NCBI GenBank assembly: GCA_963383645.1
Contig: OY726564.1
Span: 112,022,040-112,086,039, forward strand
DNA from: Muscardinus avellanarius
Lineage: Eukaryota > Chordata > Mammalia > Rodentia > Gliridae
Direction of reading: 5' to 3'
DNA length: 64,000 nucleotides
The position numbers were made by a program, and so were the translations under genes. Of this stretch, positions 33,550-44,560 are shown in pieces; the stretch's first letter is position 1; every line of letters begins with the position of its first letter. The notes below the pieces were generated by a model that saw nothing but the letters and a program-made list of their open reading frames with translations, was not told where the DNA came from and ran no database searches.

Positions 33550-33749
33550 TAAGCCAGGCGTGGCATGGTGGTATGCACTTGTAATCCCAGTATTTGGGAG
33601 GCTGAGGCAGGAGAATTGTAGGCTCTTGGCCAGTCTCAGCTACTTCGCGAGGCCCTCTGCAACTTAATGAGACTGTTTCAAAATAAAGAATAAAAAATAG
33701 GGCTGGGGTGTAACTCAGAGGGACAATGCCAATCCCTGGTACCACAAAA
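33550..33749 (+). mobile_element. Type A SINE
   Basis: The head has a duplicated ggcatggtgg (aggcgtggcatggtggtat). Confidence 0.88.
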
Positions 33750-33955
33750 ACATACAAAAAAAAACCCCACTTCATGTTAAAAAAAGAATAATTTGGAAGT
33801 TTTACTGTGCCTGAAATCATATGCAAGGATATATAAACTTATATTGACCATATTTTCTGCTTTCCATATTCCATATGCTGAGCATACAGTGAATCTTAAA
33901 TACTTGCTGAAGTTTTAAGATTCACAAAAGAATAACATAGGTTAGAATTTTTATA

Positions 33956-34187
33956 TTTATTTATTTATTATTATTTATTTATTGCGGGTCTGGGGATGGA
34001 ACCCAGAGGCATTCGACCTCCGAGCTACACCCCCTGCCCAATTTATTTTTCTTTATTTTGAAACAGTGTCTCACTGAGATGTGGAGGGCCTCACTAAGTA
34101 GCTGAGGCTGTCTGCGAGCCACGATCCTCGATCCTCAGGTCTCAGCCTCCCGAATGCTGGGATTAGCGTGCGCCACCACGCCCGGCT
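33956..34187 (-). mobile_element. Type A SINE with TTTA tail
   Basis: A (TTTA)n/(ATT)n tail at 33,956-33,983. gttagaattttta and cttagaatttctta flank it. Confidence 0.9.
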
Positions 34188-34334
34188 TAGAATTTCTTAA
34201 TCTAGACTCCTAAATACCCTAGGTATCTGTGTGACTAGGTTTTCACAGGTCTATGAACTCTAATTTCTTTACTGTACCTGAATGGTAGTGAAGAGCTATA
34301 GCTTTCATCATGAACTAGAGGTTCTCTGTTCTCC

Positions 34335-34960
34335 TGGGGATTGTATTCTAACAGGAAAAAATGGGCAATGGGTAAATAAAATATTAGCATAAAGTACATT
34401 TTCTAGGTGACAGAAATGTTTTACAGAGTACTTAAAGAGAGTGATGTAGGGATTATTCTAGAGTTTAAGTGATCAGGTCAGGGTCCTGAGAAGTGGACAT
34501 TTTTAGTAGCATATAAATGATAAAGAGTGGCCTCTGGCTCAAAGCTTAGACAGAGTAGCTAGCACTAAGATCCAGTGATGGGGACAAGATGAAGCTGGAG
34601 AGATAATTACAGGTCATGTCATTAGGGCTTTATAACCCAAAGTAAGAAATCTGGATTTTCTTATAATGGGAAGCCATTTCAGGATTTTAAACTGGAAAAT
34701 GATGAGAAAGGAAAACTCAAGATAAAGCTGTGAGGACTCCAGCATGTGGAATGTCGAGTTGGAAAACAGCCAGTGAATTCAGACGGATGAGAGGAATGTG
34801 GGTCATTGGGCCTTTGGAGAAGGTGAGAGTAGCCCTCTGCGCCTTGTCTTGTTTGGGAGTCGGAGTCCAAGCTTTGGTCTGCCATCAGGTTTGGCCAGAA
34901 GAGCAGTGGCTGTGAAGTCAACAGCTACTAGAGGAGGCAGGGTCCTGATGATTTATATCA
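34335..34960 (+). mobile_element. Ancient mammalian repeat relic, class not assigned
   Basis: Passages such as taaatgataaagagtggcct, gggctttataaccc and aatgggaagccatttcagg resemble a widespread old mammalian interspersed repeat with the same order of phrases. I cannot name the family with confidence. Confidence 0.4.
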
Positions 34961-34986
34961 AGATGATTTATATCAAGTCCAGTGTC

Positions 34987-35176
34987 GTGTGTGTGTGGGG
35001 GGGGGGTACTGGGGTTCCTGGAAACCCTTCTACCTCTGGGCTATGCTCCCAGACCTATTTTTATTTTATTTGGAAACAGGGTCTCTTAAGCCAGCAAGGC
35101 TGGCTTCGAACCTGCGCGATCCTCCTGTCTCCGCCTCCTAACGCGGGGATTAGGAGGGTGCGCCACCATGCCTGGC
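34987..35176 (-). mobile_element. Type B SINE
   Basis: A short GT/G tail. Target duplication tccagtgtc(g/t)(t) lies at about 34,978 and 35,178. Confidence 0.92.
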
Positions 35177-35289
35177 TCCAGTGTCTTTTTAATGAAACTG
35201 CAAGTAGTTCTCCCTTCTTTATATTTAATCTTCAGTCTGTTCCTGATGCTATTGTCAAGTTTGGATTTTGAGATAGAATATTTGCGTTA

Positions 35290-35400
35290 ATATTTCTATG
35301 ACTTCTTAGCCACTTCATTTCTTTCATCTGTAAAATGAGATCACAGCATTACATACCTTTTATAGGTTTGCCCTGTGTGATGCATTTAGGCATGCTATGT
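35290..35400 (+). mobile_element. MIR fragment
   Basis: catctgtaaaatgagatcac followed by tataggtttgc matches the conserved 3' part of MIR. Confidence 0.55.
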
Positions 35401-35912
35401 GGCTGACAGCTGTAGGAGTAGAAAAATTATAATGATTTGCAATCAAATATATTGTGCTCTTCAGGGTTTGTATAGTGTTGAAGAGAATAAAGTGCTATGT
35501 TCTTTCTTCTTGATTAATTGCCAGATTCTTAAGTATTGTGTACAACCTGGATTAGTAAAAAGGAAAGAATCCTGAACTCAGCCTTTGCGCAGATAGCACA
35601 GAATGCCACTTTGTGGCATGAACACAAACTGCCATGCTGATCACCGGCAAGTTCACATGGGAATTATGTCAGACTAGTCAGCTTCACCAGACATTTTTCT
35701 GATGTCCAGCTCTCATTTTGAATGTTACATCTGCCAAGTTACCTTTTTATGACGTTCTTTATTTTCTAGCATGTGTACCATTTTAGCATTTGTCTACAAA
35801 TCAAACAGAATTACATTTTATTTTTAGCATACAGATGATAGTCTCAATTTATTAGTGATAGTTAATTTATTAGTAATACTTAAATATAAACCTACTTTTA
35901 TATACTCATATA

Positions 35913-36350
35913 CTTTTTTTTGTGTGCTACTGAGGGTGGAACACAGGGGCATTCTACCTCTGAGCTATCCCCCCAGCCCTATTTTTTATTTATTTATTTA
36001 TTTATTTATTATTATTATTATTTTTGGTGGTACTGGGGTTCCTGGAAGCCCTTCTACCTCCGGGCTACACTCCCAGACCTATTTTTACATTTTTATTTGG
36101 AAACAGGGTCTCCTAAGCCAGCACGCGTGGCTGGCTTCGAACCTGCGCGATCCTCCTGTCTCTGCCTCCCAAGCGCGGGGATTACAAGCGTGCGCCACCA
36201 CGCCCGGCTTTTTTATTTATTTTTGAAACAGGGTCTCACTGAGTTGCAGAGGGCCTCACTTAAGTAGCTGAGGCTGGCCACGAACCACGATCCTCCTGTC
36301 TCAGCCTCGCAAATGCTGGGATTACAAGCATGTGCCACCACGCCCAGCTT
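35913..36350 (-). mobile_element. Type B SINE nested in a type A SINE
   Basis: The outer copy is split into 35,913-35,985 and 36,209-36,350. The inner copy (36,024-36,208) has a (TTTA)n(ATT)n tail. The break lies in the linker of the outer copy. Confidence 0.9.
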
Positions 36351-36424
36351 TAATCCTCCCTCCCTCCGTCCCTCCTTCTCTCCCTTCCTCTCTCCTTTTA
36401 TTCTTTATTCTTTTTTTTTTTTTT

Positions 36425-36500
36425 ATGGTGCTAGGGATGGAACCAGGGCCTCAGGTGTGCTAGGCAAAGTACTTTACTACTGAGCTAATCTCCCAGTGTT
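36425..36500 (-). mobile_element. ID-type SINE monomer
   Basis: cctcaggtgtgctaggcaaa and ctactgagctaatctccc are the complement of a complete ID element (tRNA-Ala derived), with a T-run upstream. Confidence 0.75.
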
Positions 36501-36631
36501 CATTTTTTACTATCTAGTAGGATACTTTATAAAAACCCAAACTAAGTTAAGTTTTAATGTGTTGTTGACTAAACAAAGGTAAATAAATTGTGACTCTGTT
36601 ATTTCACTATCCCTCCTTTGATTGCTTATTG

Positions 36632-36812
36632 CAGTACTGGGGATTGCACCCAAGAACTCAACATTTGCTAGGCAAGCACTCTATAACCAAGCTACAGCCA
36701 CAGCCCTTTTAAAAAACTTTTTGAGACAGAGTCTGCTAAATTACCCAGGTTAGCCTTGAAGTGATCCTCCTGCCTTAGCCTCCCAAATAACTGGGCTTAC
36801 AGGCATGCTCCA
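36632..36812 (-). mobile_element. Old B1-ID SINE with complete ID part
   Basis: It retains tttgctaggcaagcac in the ID segment, like the copy at 11,932. Confidence 0.78.
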
Positions 36813-37292
36813 GGCTCTGTCGTAATTTACACAGAATCTGACACATAAGAGTGCTTGAAAGTATTTATTGAATGAATAGATAAAGCTCTTAGCATACCTC
36901 ATAGGAAGTTCTCTATTGTCAATAGCAGGCTTCTTCTCAAGGTTGAGTAATTTCAATAAAACATGATTAAATATAATACTTGAAGAGTAAGTTGTATAAA
37001 TAATCCACTTTTCTATTAAATTAGAGCTTAAATAAGATTCATTTTCATCTTTGTTAGCAGACTACTGAATATAATCAAATCGTTAATAACTCATAGTACT
37101 ATAATACTTTATTCTGAACATCAATTCTCATCTTTCAAAACTTGTTTGTAAATATTGTAGGTTCAGGTTGGGTTTTATATTTAACAAGAAAACTTCCAAT
37201 AGACACAAGTGATAAATTTTATGATTTGGCTTTTATTAACCCATCAGAATGATGGATTAGACAGTAGAATTTTTGTTAATTGAAATTGTTAA

Positions 37293-37490
37293 CGCCGGGC
37301 GTGGTGGCGCACTCTTGTAATCCCCACACTTGGGAGGCAGAGACAGGAGGATCACGCAGGTTCAAAGCCAGCCGCGCTGGCTTAAGAGACCCTGTTTCTA
37401 AAAAAAAAAAAAAAAAAAAAATAGGTCTGGGAGTGTAGCCTGGATATAGAAGGGCTTCCAGGAACCCCAGTACCCCCCCCAAAAAAAATT
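37293..37490 (+). mobile_element. Type B SINE
   Basis: An exact 18-bp repeat, ttgttaattgaaattgtt, lies before (37,273-37,290) and after (37,503-37,520) the element. Between the element and the second copy is an extra gttaggaagtcc. Confidence 0.92.
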
Positions 37491-37535
37491 GTTAGGAAGT
37501 CCTTGTTAATTGAAATTGTTCTCATTCTTTTTTTC

Positions 37536-37536
37536 C

Positions 37537-37579
<43 letters not shown>

Positions 37580-38007
37580 TTTGCAGGTCTGGGGATGGAA
37601 CCCAGGGGCATCCAACCTCTGAGCTACACCCCCTGCCCTATTTTTTATTCTTTTTTTTTTTTTTTTTTTTTTTTTTTGGTGGTACTGGGGTTGGAACCCA
37701 GAGGCTTTCTACCTCTGGGCTATACTCCCAGACCTTTTTTATATTTTATTTGGAAATAGGGTCTCACTAAGTTGCTGAAAGCCTCACTAAGTAGCTGAGG
37801 CTGGCTTTGAACCCGTGCGATCCTCCTTTCTCAGCCTCCCAAGCACAGGGATTACAAGCGTGCACCACCACGCCCGGCCTTTATTCTTTATTTTGAAACC
37901 AGGTCTCACTGAGTTGCAGAGGACCTAAGTATCTGAGGCTTTCTGTGAACCGCCATCCTCTGGTCTCAGCCTCCCGAATGCTGGGATTACAAGCGTGCAC
38001 CACTGGC
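37536..38007 (-). mobile_element. Type B-related SINE nested in a type A SINE
   Basis: A (TTTA)n tail at 37,536-37,582. The outer copy lies at 37,583-37,655 and 37,878-38,007. The inner copy is at 37,656-37,877 with a T-run. ttattctttt and ttattcttta mark the target duplication. Confidence 0.9.
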
Positions 38008-38149
38008 ATGACAACATATTTTAAGGTAGTTTTTATTTTAGGCCATTTTTTAAAAAGCCTCTTATTTATTTGTAACATATAAGAGTATACATTTAAATTA
38101 AAGACATCGATAAATTTTCACAACTGCAGATACCCATGTCCAGGTCTAA

Positions 38150-38309
38150 TGCTGAGTGTGGTGGCATAACCCTAGTACTCAAGAAGCTAAGCAGAAGGAT
38201 TTCAGGTTTGAGGCCAGCAGCAGCAACTTAGCAAGTGTTTCAAAATAACACAGAGAGCTGGAGGTATAGCTCAGAGGTAGAATATCCTTGGATTAAATCT
38301 CTTATTACC
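38150..38309 (+). mobile_element. Diverged composite SINE
   Basis: A shortened plus copy with ggtatagctcagaggtagaa in the tail. Confidence 0.8.
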
Positions 38310-38474
38310 AAAAGGACAAGGCATATCAGTATTATTGGCCTCCTTTATGAAAAAGGTTGTTTTCAAATGTGTACTAGAAATATATGTATATTGTTGTATA
38401 GCTATAGACGTGTGTATATAAAATCAGAGTCTTGGATAAACTTGAGAGACTTAGGTCCTGGATCTAACTTTATT

Positions 38475-38680
38475 TTATTTTTTTGCAGTACTGGGGATGG
38501 AACCCAGGGGCATTCTACCTCCAAGCTACAGTCCCAGCCCTATTTTTTATTCTTTATTTTGAAACAGGGTCTCACTGAGTTGCAAAGGGCCTCATTAAAT
38601 AACTGACGCTGTCCGAGACCTTCGATCCTCCAGTCTCAGCCTCAAAAATGCTGGGATTACGTACGCCGCAACACCCGGCA
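38475..38680 (-). mobile_element. Type A SINE
   Basis: Target duplication gatctaactttatt lies at 38,461 and about 38,683. It is the last SINE before exon 2, 250 bp upstream of its acceptor. Confidence 0.92.
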
Positions 38681-38699
38681 GAGATCTAACTTTATTACT

Positions 38700-38780
38700 A
38701 ACTTTTTTAAGTCTCACTTTGGGCAAGGCATTTCATCTTCCTGGGGACTACTTCCCTCTAAATGAAGGAATGAGACTAGA
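38700..38780 (+). mobile_element. MIR fragment
   Basis: ctttgggcaaggcatttcat and aatgaaggaatgagactaga fit the MIR 3' region. Confidence 0.4.
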
Positions 38781-38930
38781 TTTTTTTTTTTTTTTTTATG
38801 GCCTTAATCCTGTAAAAGTGCAAGCATGAGTAACTGGCCTCAAACTGTAGGGTGCAGATGGACTTGGGATTTCTTTTCAGAAGTGTAATTGAACTATAGT
38901 CTTAAATTTTCCTTTTTCTTTGTGTTCCAG

Positions 38931-39069
38931 GTTATTTTTCACACTATGTGCTGACTGTATCTACAAAAGATATTTAACAAAAAAAGATAAACTTTTTTCA
39001 AAGATTTTGATTCCAGTGGAATCTTTGCTTTAGAATTGTGTGTGTTAGTGAATTGTAACTCCAGAAGCA
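38931..39069 (+). other. RC3H1: RC3H1 exon 2, 5' untranslated part
   Basis: These 139 nt of leader follow the acceptor tttgtgttccag/gtt, which has a long pyrimidine tract. They are AT-rich, unlike exon 1. One upstream ATG at 38,946 is followed after a single TGC codon by TGA (38,952-38,954), a minimal two-codon upstream ORF. The Roquin-1 ATG at 39,070 has context gaagcaATGc, with G at -3. Confidence 0.88.
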
Positions 39070-39300
39070 ATGCCTGTACAAGCTCCACAATGGACGGATT
39101 TCCTCTCCTGCCCAATATGCACTCAGACTTTCGACGAAACCATTCGAAAGCCCATCAGCTTGGGCTGTGGCCATACTGTCTGCAAGATGTGCCTGAATAA
39201 ACTCCACCGCAAGGCTTGCCCATTTGACCAGACCACTATCAACACCGACATTGAGCTCCTGCCTGTGAACTCTGCATTGCTGCAGCTAGTGGGTGCTCAG
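39070..39300 (+). CDS. RC3H1: Roquin-1 coding exon 2: start and RING finger (residues 1-77)
   Basis: The exon encodes [11 protein letters not shown] at the start and [12 protein letters not shown] at the end, 77 codons, ending in phase 0 at donor cag/gtaaga. The RING finger spans residues 14-54 with metal ligands C14, C17, C33, H35, C38, C41, C50 and D53. The aspartate in the last position is a known feature of Roquins rather than a lesion. In the family this RING has E3 ubiquitin ligase activity, although mRNA repression does not strictly need it. [11 protein letters not shown] distinguishes Roquin-1 from RC3H2. The start codon was chosen because it matches the family N-terminus exactly and the upstream frame is closed by a stop. 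A SINE cluster begins about 120 bp after the donor. Confidence 0.98.
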
Positions 39301-39421
39301 GTAAGACGGGTGACTGACGCCTCTCAGCTTTGTAGGTGTGCATGTGTGGGCGCTTCCTTTTAAAAGAGACCTGTTGAATTAGAACTGAGTAGCATTGCCT
39401 TCTATTTAAATAGACATAATG

Positions 39422-39815
39422 CGAGGCTGAGCGGGAGGATCGAGGTTTGCGGACAGCCTCAGCTACTCAGGCCCTTTGCAACTCAGTGAGACCCTGTTTC
39501 AAAATAAAGAATCAAAAATAGGGCTAGAGGTGTAGTTCAGAAGTAGAATGCCCCGCCGGGCACGGTGGTGCATGCTTATAATCCCTGCGCTTGGGAGGCT
39601 GAGACTGGAGGATCGCACAGGTTCGAAGCTAGCCTCAGCTACTTAGTGAGGCTTTCAGCAACTTAGTGACACCCCGTTTCTAAATAAAATATAAAAAAGG
39701 TCTGGGAGTATAGCCCGGAGGTAGAAAGCCTCTGGGTTTCACCCCAAGTGCCACCAAAAAAAAAAAAAAAAAAGTAGAACGTCCCTGGGTTTCATCCCCA
39801 GTACTGAAAAAAAAA
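39422..39815 (+). mobile_element. Type B-related SINE nested in a type A SINE
   Basis: The outer copy is split into 39,422-39,555 and 39,772-39,815. The inner copy spans 39,556-39,771. The target duplication agtagaa(t/c)g(c/t)cc is seen at both edges. The outer copy lacks its 5' end. Confidence 0.9.
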
Positions 39816-40024
39816 TAATAATAATTAAATAGACATAGTATAAATCTTTATTTTAGTATGTTTGGTATATTGTGGCAATCCCAGTGATTTCCAGGCATAG
39901 TAATGTTCACTTAGAAATGTCCACTTAATCTTGTGGTCAGATTCTCAATAATCCTAGCTATTTAGATTACTAAAGAAACCTAAAAGGTAAGTCAAAAAGA
40001 TTTTTTTTTTTTTTTCCCCTTAAG

Positions 40025-40224
40025 ACCCAGGCATGGTGGTGCATGCTTGTAATCCCCACATTTGGGAGGCAGAGACAGGAGGATCATGGTTCAAGACAGC
40101 CTCAGGCAATTAGTAAGGCCATTTACAACCCAGTGTGACCCTGTTTCCAAATAAAGAATAAAAAATAGGTCTGGGGTGTAGCTTGGAGGTAGACTGCCCC
40201 TGGATTTCACCCCTAGTACTGAAA
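40025..40224 (+). mobile_element. Composite SINE
   Basis: It combines a type B-like head (aatccccacatttggg) and ggtctgggg tail with a type A middle, so it may be intermediate. Confidence 0.85.
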
Positions 40225-40396
40225 AAGAAGAAAAGCTTAACATTGAGGAAACTATTATTCATAAAACCTTTCACCTTATTCAGTAAGAAAGATGGAGCTG
40301 CTTCATGCAGTTTTACTTCGTAGACACGAACTGAAATGTTGAGAAAGATGACAAAAACTACAGTGTACAGGGTTTTAGAAATATTTGTTTAGGAAG

Positions 40397-40595
40397 CCAG
40401 ACATGGTGGCGCACGCTTGTAATCCCAGCATTTAGGAGGCTGAGACAGGAGGATCGAGGCTCGCGGGCAGCCTCAGCTACTTAGTGAGGTCCTTTGCAAC
40501 TTTTTTCAAATTCAAGAATAAAAAGTAGGGCCGGGCGTATAGTTTGGAGGTAGAATGCCCCTGGGGTTCCATCCCCACTACCACAAAAAAACCTC
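40397..40595 (+). mobile_element. Type A SINE
   Basis: A plus copy; ttgtttag lies on both sides (about 40,386 and 40,602). Confidence 0.88.
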
Positions 40596-40865
40596 AAAAA
40601 ATTGTTTAGAACAGGAGCAAAATATCTCTGGGGTTCCCAAATCTAAAAGTTAGTCTGGTAATTCTGAAGACAATACATGAGAGATCAGTGTCCTCACAAG
40701 ACTTAAAGTCAAGAAAAGCAAATTTTTGAGTGCTAGATATAACTCACTTAGATAATTCCTATTACTTTGTGTGACTCTGAGGTCCGTTAACCATAAACTA
40801 AAGTTTAATCTTCCTATAAATTGCTGCGACATGGCAAAGGTTAATATTACAGAGGTTGCATATAA

Positions 40866-40941
40866 CATGGTGTTGGAGATTAAACCTAGGGCCTACCACA
40901 ATACGAAGCAAGCACACTACCACTGCACCACATCCCAGCCC
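40866..40941 (-). mobile_element. ID-type SINE monomer, diverged
   Basis: ggagattaaacctagggcct and gcaagcacactaccact are the complement of an ID element. Confidence 0.65.
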
Positions 40942-40979
40942 CTCAATTTAGTTTTTAACTGGTATATAAGAAATAAGAG

Positions 40980-41188
40980 AACCAGATGTGGTGGCACACG
41001 CTTGTAATTCTCGTGCTTGGGAGGCTGAGATAGGAGGAGCGCGCAGGTTCAAAGCCAGTTTCAGCTACTTAGGGAGGCTCTCAGCAACTTAGTGACACCC
41101 TGTTTCCAAATAAAATATAAAAATAGGTTTGGGAGTGTAGCCAGGAAGTAAAAAGGTCCTGGATCCCATCCCCAGTACCACAAAAGAA
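40980..41188 (+). mobile_element. Type B-related SINE
   Basis: Head ccagatgtggtggcacac, tail gtagccaggaagtaaa. Somewhat diverged. Confidence 0.87.
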
Positions 41189-41299
41189 AAGAAAGATGTT
41201 TCAATGCATATATACATTGTATAAAATTTAAATCAAGTTAAACATACCTATCTTCTCAAATATTTATCATTTATTTAGGGTAAAATCTTTTTAATAACT

Positions 41300-41480
41300 T
41301 TATTTATTTATTTACTTATTAATTTACTGGGGGTTGAACCCAGAGGCATTTTACCTCCAGGTTATACCTCCAACCTGATTTTTTTAATTGGAAGCAGAGT
41401 CTCACTGGGTTGCTGAGTTACTGGTTTTGAACCTGTGATCCTCCTGTCTGAGATTACAGTTGTGCACCACCATGCCTGGC
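41300..41480 (-). mobile_element. Composite SINE, shortened
   Basis: A (TTTA)n tail at 41,300-41,325. The middle has lost about 40 bp. Confidence 0.82.
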
Positions 41481-41660
41481 TTATGGTGAAATCTTTAAAA
41501 ACCCTTTCTTCTAGCTTTTGGAAATTCATAGTACATTATTATTATCAAAAGTCACCATACTATGCAGTAGCATACTTGAGTGAGATTTTTTTTAGAAACA
41601 GAAAAACACCTCCTAAAATTTATATAGAATACAAGGGATGCCAAATCCAAAATAATCTTT

Positions 41661-41873
41661 TTATTTATTTATTTATTTTGGTTCTAGGAATTGAACCCAG
41701 GGGCATTCTACCTCTAACCTATACCCCCAGCCCTATTTTTTATTTTGAAACAGGGACTCACTAAGTTGTGGAAGGCCTTACAAGTTGCTTGGGCTGGCCG
41801 CGAACCCACGATCCTCCTGTTTAAAAGTCTCCCAAGTACTGGGATTACAAGCATGTCCTGCTATACCTGGCTC
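41661..41873 (-). mobile_element. Type A SINE within the L1 relic
   Basis: caaaata(a/g)tcttt on both sides (about 41,648 and 41,873) marks insertion into the L1 sequence. Confidence 0.9.
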
Positions 41874-42325
41874 AAAATAGTCTTTAAAAAGAACAGAGTG
41901 GTAGAACTTGTAATTCCTGATTTCACATATCCAAAGCTATACTAAGGCCTTATGATATTGGCATAAAATGACAGAATACAGATCGAGTAGGTTAGAGAAC
42001 CCAGAAATAGAACTGCACCTGTATGATTCCTAAGGTTCCCAATACCATTTGGTAGGAAATGGGCGGTTTTCAACAAGTGGTGCTGAGAATAGTGGATATC
42101 CATATGCAACAACAATAGAAATCAAAGTTTATCTCACATTGTGTTAAAAAAAACTCACCCAGAATGGATCAAAGACCTGAATTTAAGTGTGAAAGTATTA
42201 AACTCTTAGGAGGAAATACTGGGAAATCTTCATGACATTAATTAGGCAGTCATTTCTCAAGTATGAACAGAAGCATAGGCAAGAAAAGATAAATTGGAAT
42301 TCATCAAAAGTAAAACTCAGCCAGG

Positions 42326-42736
42326 GCCGGGCGCGGTGGACACGCTTGTAATCCCCGCGCTTGGGAGGCGGAGACAGGGATCGCGCAGGTGCGAAGCCAG
42401 TCTCACTGGCTTAAGAGAACCTGTTTCCAAATAAAAATATAAAAATAGGTCTGGGAGTGTAGCCTGGAGGTAGAAGGGTTTCCAGGAACCTCAGTACCAC
42501 CAAAAAACAAAACAAAACAAAAAACAACTCAGTTAGCTGTGGTGGTGCACGCTTGTAATCTCAGTACTTGAAAGGCTGAGAGAGAAGGAATCACAGGTTT
42601 GCAGCTAGCCTCACTACTTAAGGGGCCCTCTGTAACTTAGTGAGACCCTGTTTCAAAATAAAAAAGAATAAAAAATAGGGTCAGGGTTATCGCTTGACGG
42701 TAGAAGGCCCTGGGTTCAATCCCTAGTATGGGGGGA

Positions 42737-42806
<70 letters not shown>
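42326..42806 (+). mobile_element. Type B SINE, type A SINE and TA/CA repeats within the L1 relic
   Basis: Type B at 42,326-42,503, with aactcag on either side. Type A at 42,535-42,731. (TA)n at 42,746-42,767 and (CA)n at 42,772-42,806 form its tail. Confidence 0.88.
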
Positions 42807-42811
<5 letters not shown>

Positions 42812-42940
42812 AATAAAAACTTGTGTATAAAAAATACTACCAAAAGAATAAAAGGATAACTGATAGAATAAAAGAAAATACTTGTAAAGTATATGGCTGA
42901 TAAGGGATTCATATTCAGAATATATAAAGCACTCCTAAGG

Positions 42941-43208
42941 CAGGCATGGTGGTGTATGCTGTAATCCTAGTACTTGGGAGGCTGAGACAGGAAGATCGAA
43001 GGTTTGAGGCCAATCTCCACAATCTAGAGAGACCTTCAGCAACTTAGCAAGACCTTGCTTCAAAATAAAAAGAGCTGAGAATATTGTTCAGAGGTAGAAT
43101 GCCGCTGGATTCAATGCCCCAATTACAAAAAAAAAAGAAAGGAAGGAAGGAAGGAAGAAAGGAAGGAAGGAAGGAAGGAAGGAAGGAAGGAAGGAAGGAA
43201 GGAAGGGC
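42941..43208 (+). mobile_element. Type A SINE with GGAA repeat tail
   Basis: The element ends at about 43,127, with (GGAA)n to 43,208. Confidence 0.88.
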
Positions 43209-43734
43209 GGGCAGGCATGCAGAGGCTAATTGAATGCTCCCAATGGCTAAAGTTGAAATAGTTTGAAAACAAAATAAATAGATTGGACTGCATCGTATCA
43301 TAAAGTATAAAATAAATATCCAAGAATCTATACAGATAGAATGTAAATGATTAAATAATAGAGGAAAGAGATTTCTGATGCAGAATTCCACATTCATTAT
43401 TGATACTCTGTCCTCAAAAGAGGGAGAAGATAAGTGAGAGCCAAACTTGGGAAGCCAAGGGCTGTGTGTGTGCTCTCATATGTGGAGGCTGCATAGAAGA
43501 AAGGAAAGAGCTGGGTGTGGACCGGCTTTAATTAATAATAACAAATATGTTAATATTAGCTTGTTCTTGTTAACAAATATCTAAATCCCAACATAGAGTG
43601 TTAATAGTAATGGAAATCAGATGCAGGGTAATGAGAAATCTTGGCATCATCTTTGGGACTTTTTTGCCACTTTTTCTGTAAATCTAAAGTTGTTCTTTAA
43701 AACTTGCTAAACAAAATTGAGAAAGGGCCGGACT

Positions 43735-43944
43735 AAGCTGGGCGTGGTGGCGCACACTTGTAATCCCAGTGCTTGGGAGGCGGAGACAGGAGGATCACGC
43801 AGGTTCTCAGCCAGCCTCAGATACTTAGGCTTCTGCAATTTAGTGAGACCCTGTTTTATAATAAAGAAAAAATAGGACTGGGGATGTAGCTCAGAGATAG
43901 AATGCTACCGGGTTCAATCCCCAGTTCCACAAAAATGAAAAATG
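43735..43944 (+). mobile_element. Composite SINE within the L1 relic
   Basis: Target duplication aaagg(g/t)cc(g)gacta lies at about 43,723 and 43,946. Confidence 0.88.
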
Positions 43945-44393
43945 AAAAGGTCCTGACTAAACTTTTCTCCAAAGGAGATAGATAAACCAATAACCACAAA
44001 AGGGGATGCTAAACATTCTTATTCACCTGGGAAATATAAAACCAAAAAGAAGGGAGAAGGAGGTGAATGGGGAAAGGGAGATGTCAACCAAAGGATACAA
44101 GATCAGTTAGAAGGAAGGAATAAGTTTTAGTGACCTGTTGCACAGAATGGTGACTGTAATAAAAAAGTATTGCATATTTCCAAACTACCTAAAGAGTAGA
44201 TTTTTAATGTTTTTACCACAAAAGAGAAGTATCTGAGGTCAGGGGTCTGTTAATTAGCCTGATTTAATTATTTCACATTTTAAGCATTGTACCTTGTAAA
44301 TATACACAATCATTATTTATCAATGAAAAATAAAATCAGTATGTATAAAGCCCTTGGTATGATATCCAGCACCAAAAATTTCATTAATTTTGG

Positions 44394-44560
44394 CCAACCA
44401 TGGTGGCACAAGCTTCTTATCTCAGCATTTGGGAGGCTGAGACAGGAGTGAGGCCCTTTGCAACTCAGTGAAACCCTGTTTCAAAATAAGGAATAAAAAA
44501 TAGGGCTGGAGGTGTAGCTTCAAGGTTGAATGGCCCTGGGTTCCATCCCCAATACTGAAA
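44394..44560 (+). mobile_element. Type A SINE, internally shortened
   Basis: Part of the B1 middle is missing (gagacaggagtgaggcccttt). Confidence 0.83.

Larger units (their letters stand above)
15852..38930 (+). other. RC3H1: RC3H1 intron 1
   Basis: The intron is 23.1 kb, donor gtgagc and acceptor tttgtgttccag. It holds about 55 SINEs, mostly in the minus orientation, one MaLR-like LTR, MIR relics and microsatellites. Its first 590 bp still belong to the CpG island. Stretches with no recognisable content lie at about 16,900-17,455, 17,935-18,300, 19,350-20,560, 22,300-22,570, 23,260-23,770, 25,455-26,005, 26,770-27,280, 27,510-28,235, 28,450-28,890, 29,095-29,560, 29,630-29,850, 31,670-31,855, 31,976-32,349, 32,700-33,030, 34,190-34,330, 35,410-35,910, 36,880-37,270 and 38,785-38,930. 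Confidence 0.93.

Noticed and set aside
38998..39207. Minus-strand frame opposite the RING exon
   Set aside because: Shadow of a conserved coding exon. No antisense signal of its own.
38931..39300. RC3H2 (Roquin-2) as an alternative identity
   Set aside because: [31 protein letters not shown] and [13 protein letters not shown] are Roquin-1 sequence. The paralogue differs at these places as I remember it.
39301..39363. Continuation of the exon 2 reading frame for about 20 codons past the donor
   Set aside because: The canonical donor gtaaga follows codon 77, and exon 3 continues the known protein in frame. The read-through is intronic.
43130..43208. Regularly spaced GGAA units that could be taken for an array of ETS sites
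   Set aside because: It is the simple-repeat tail of a SINE. Binding is possible, but nothing else here suggests a regulatory role.
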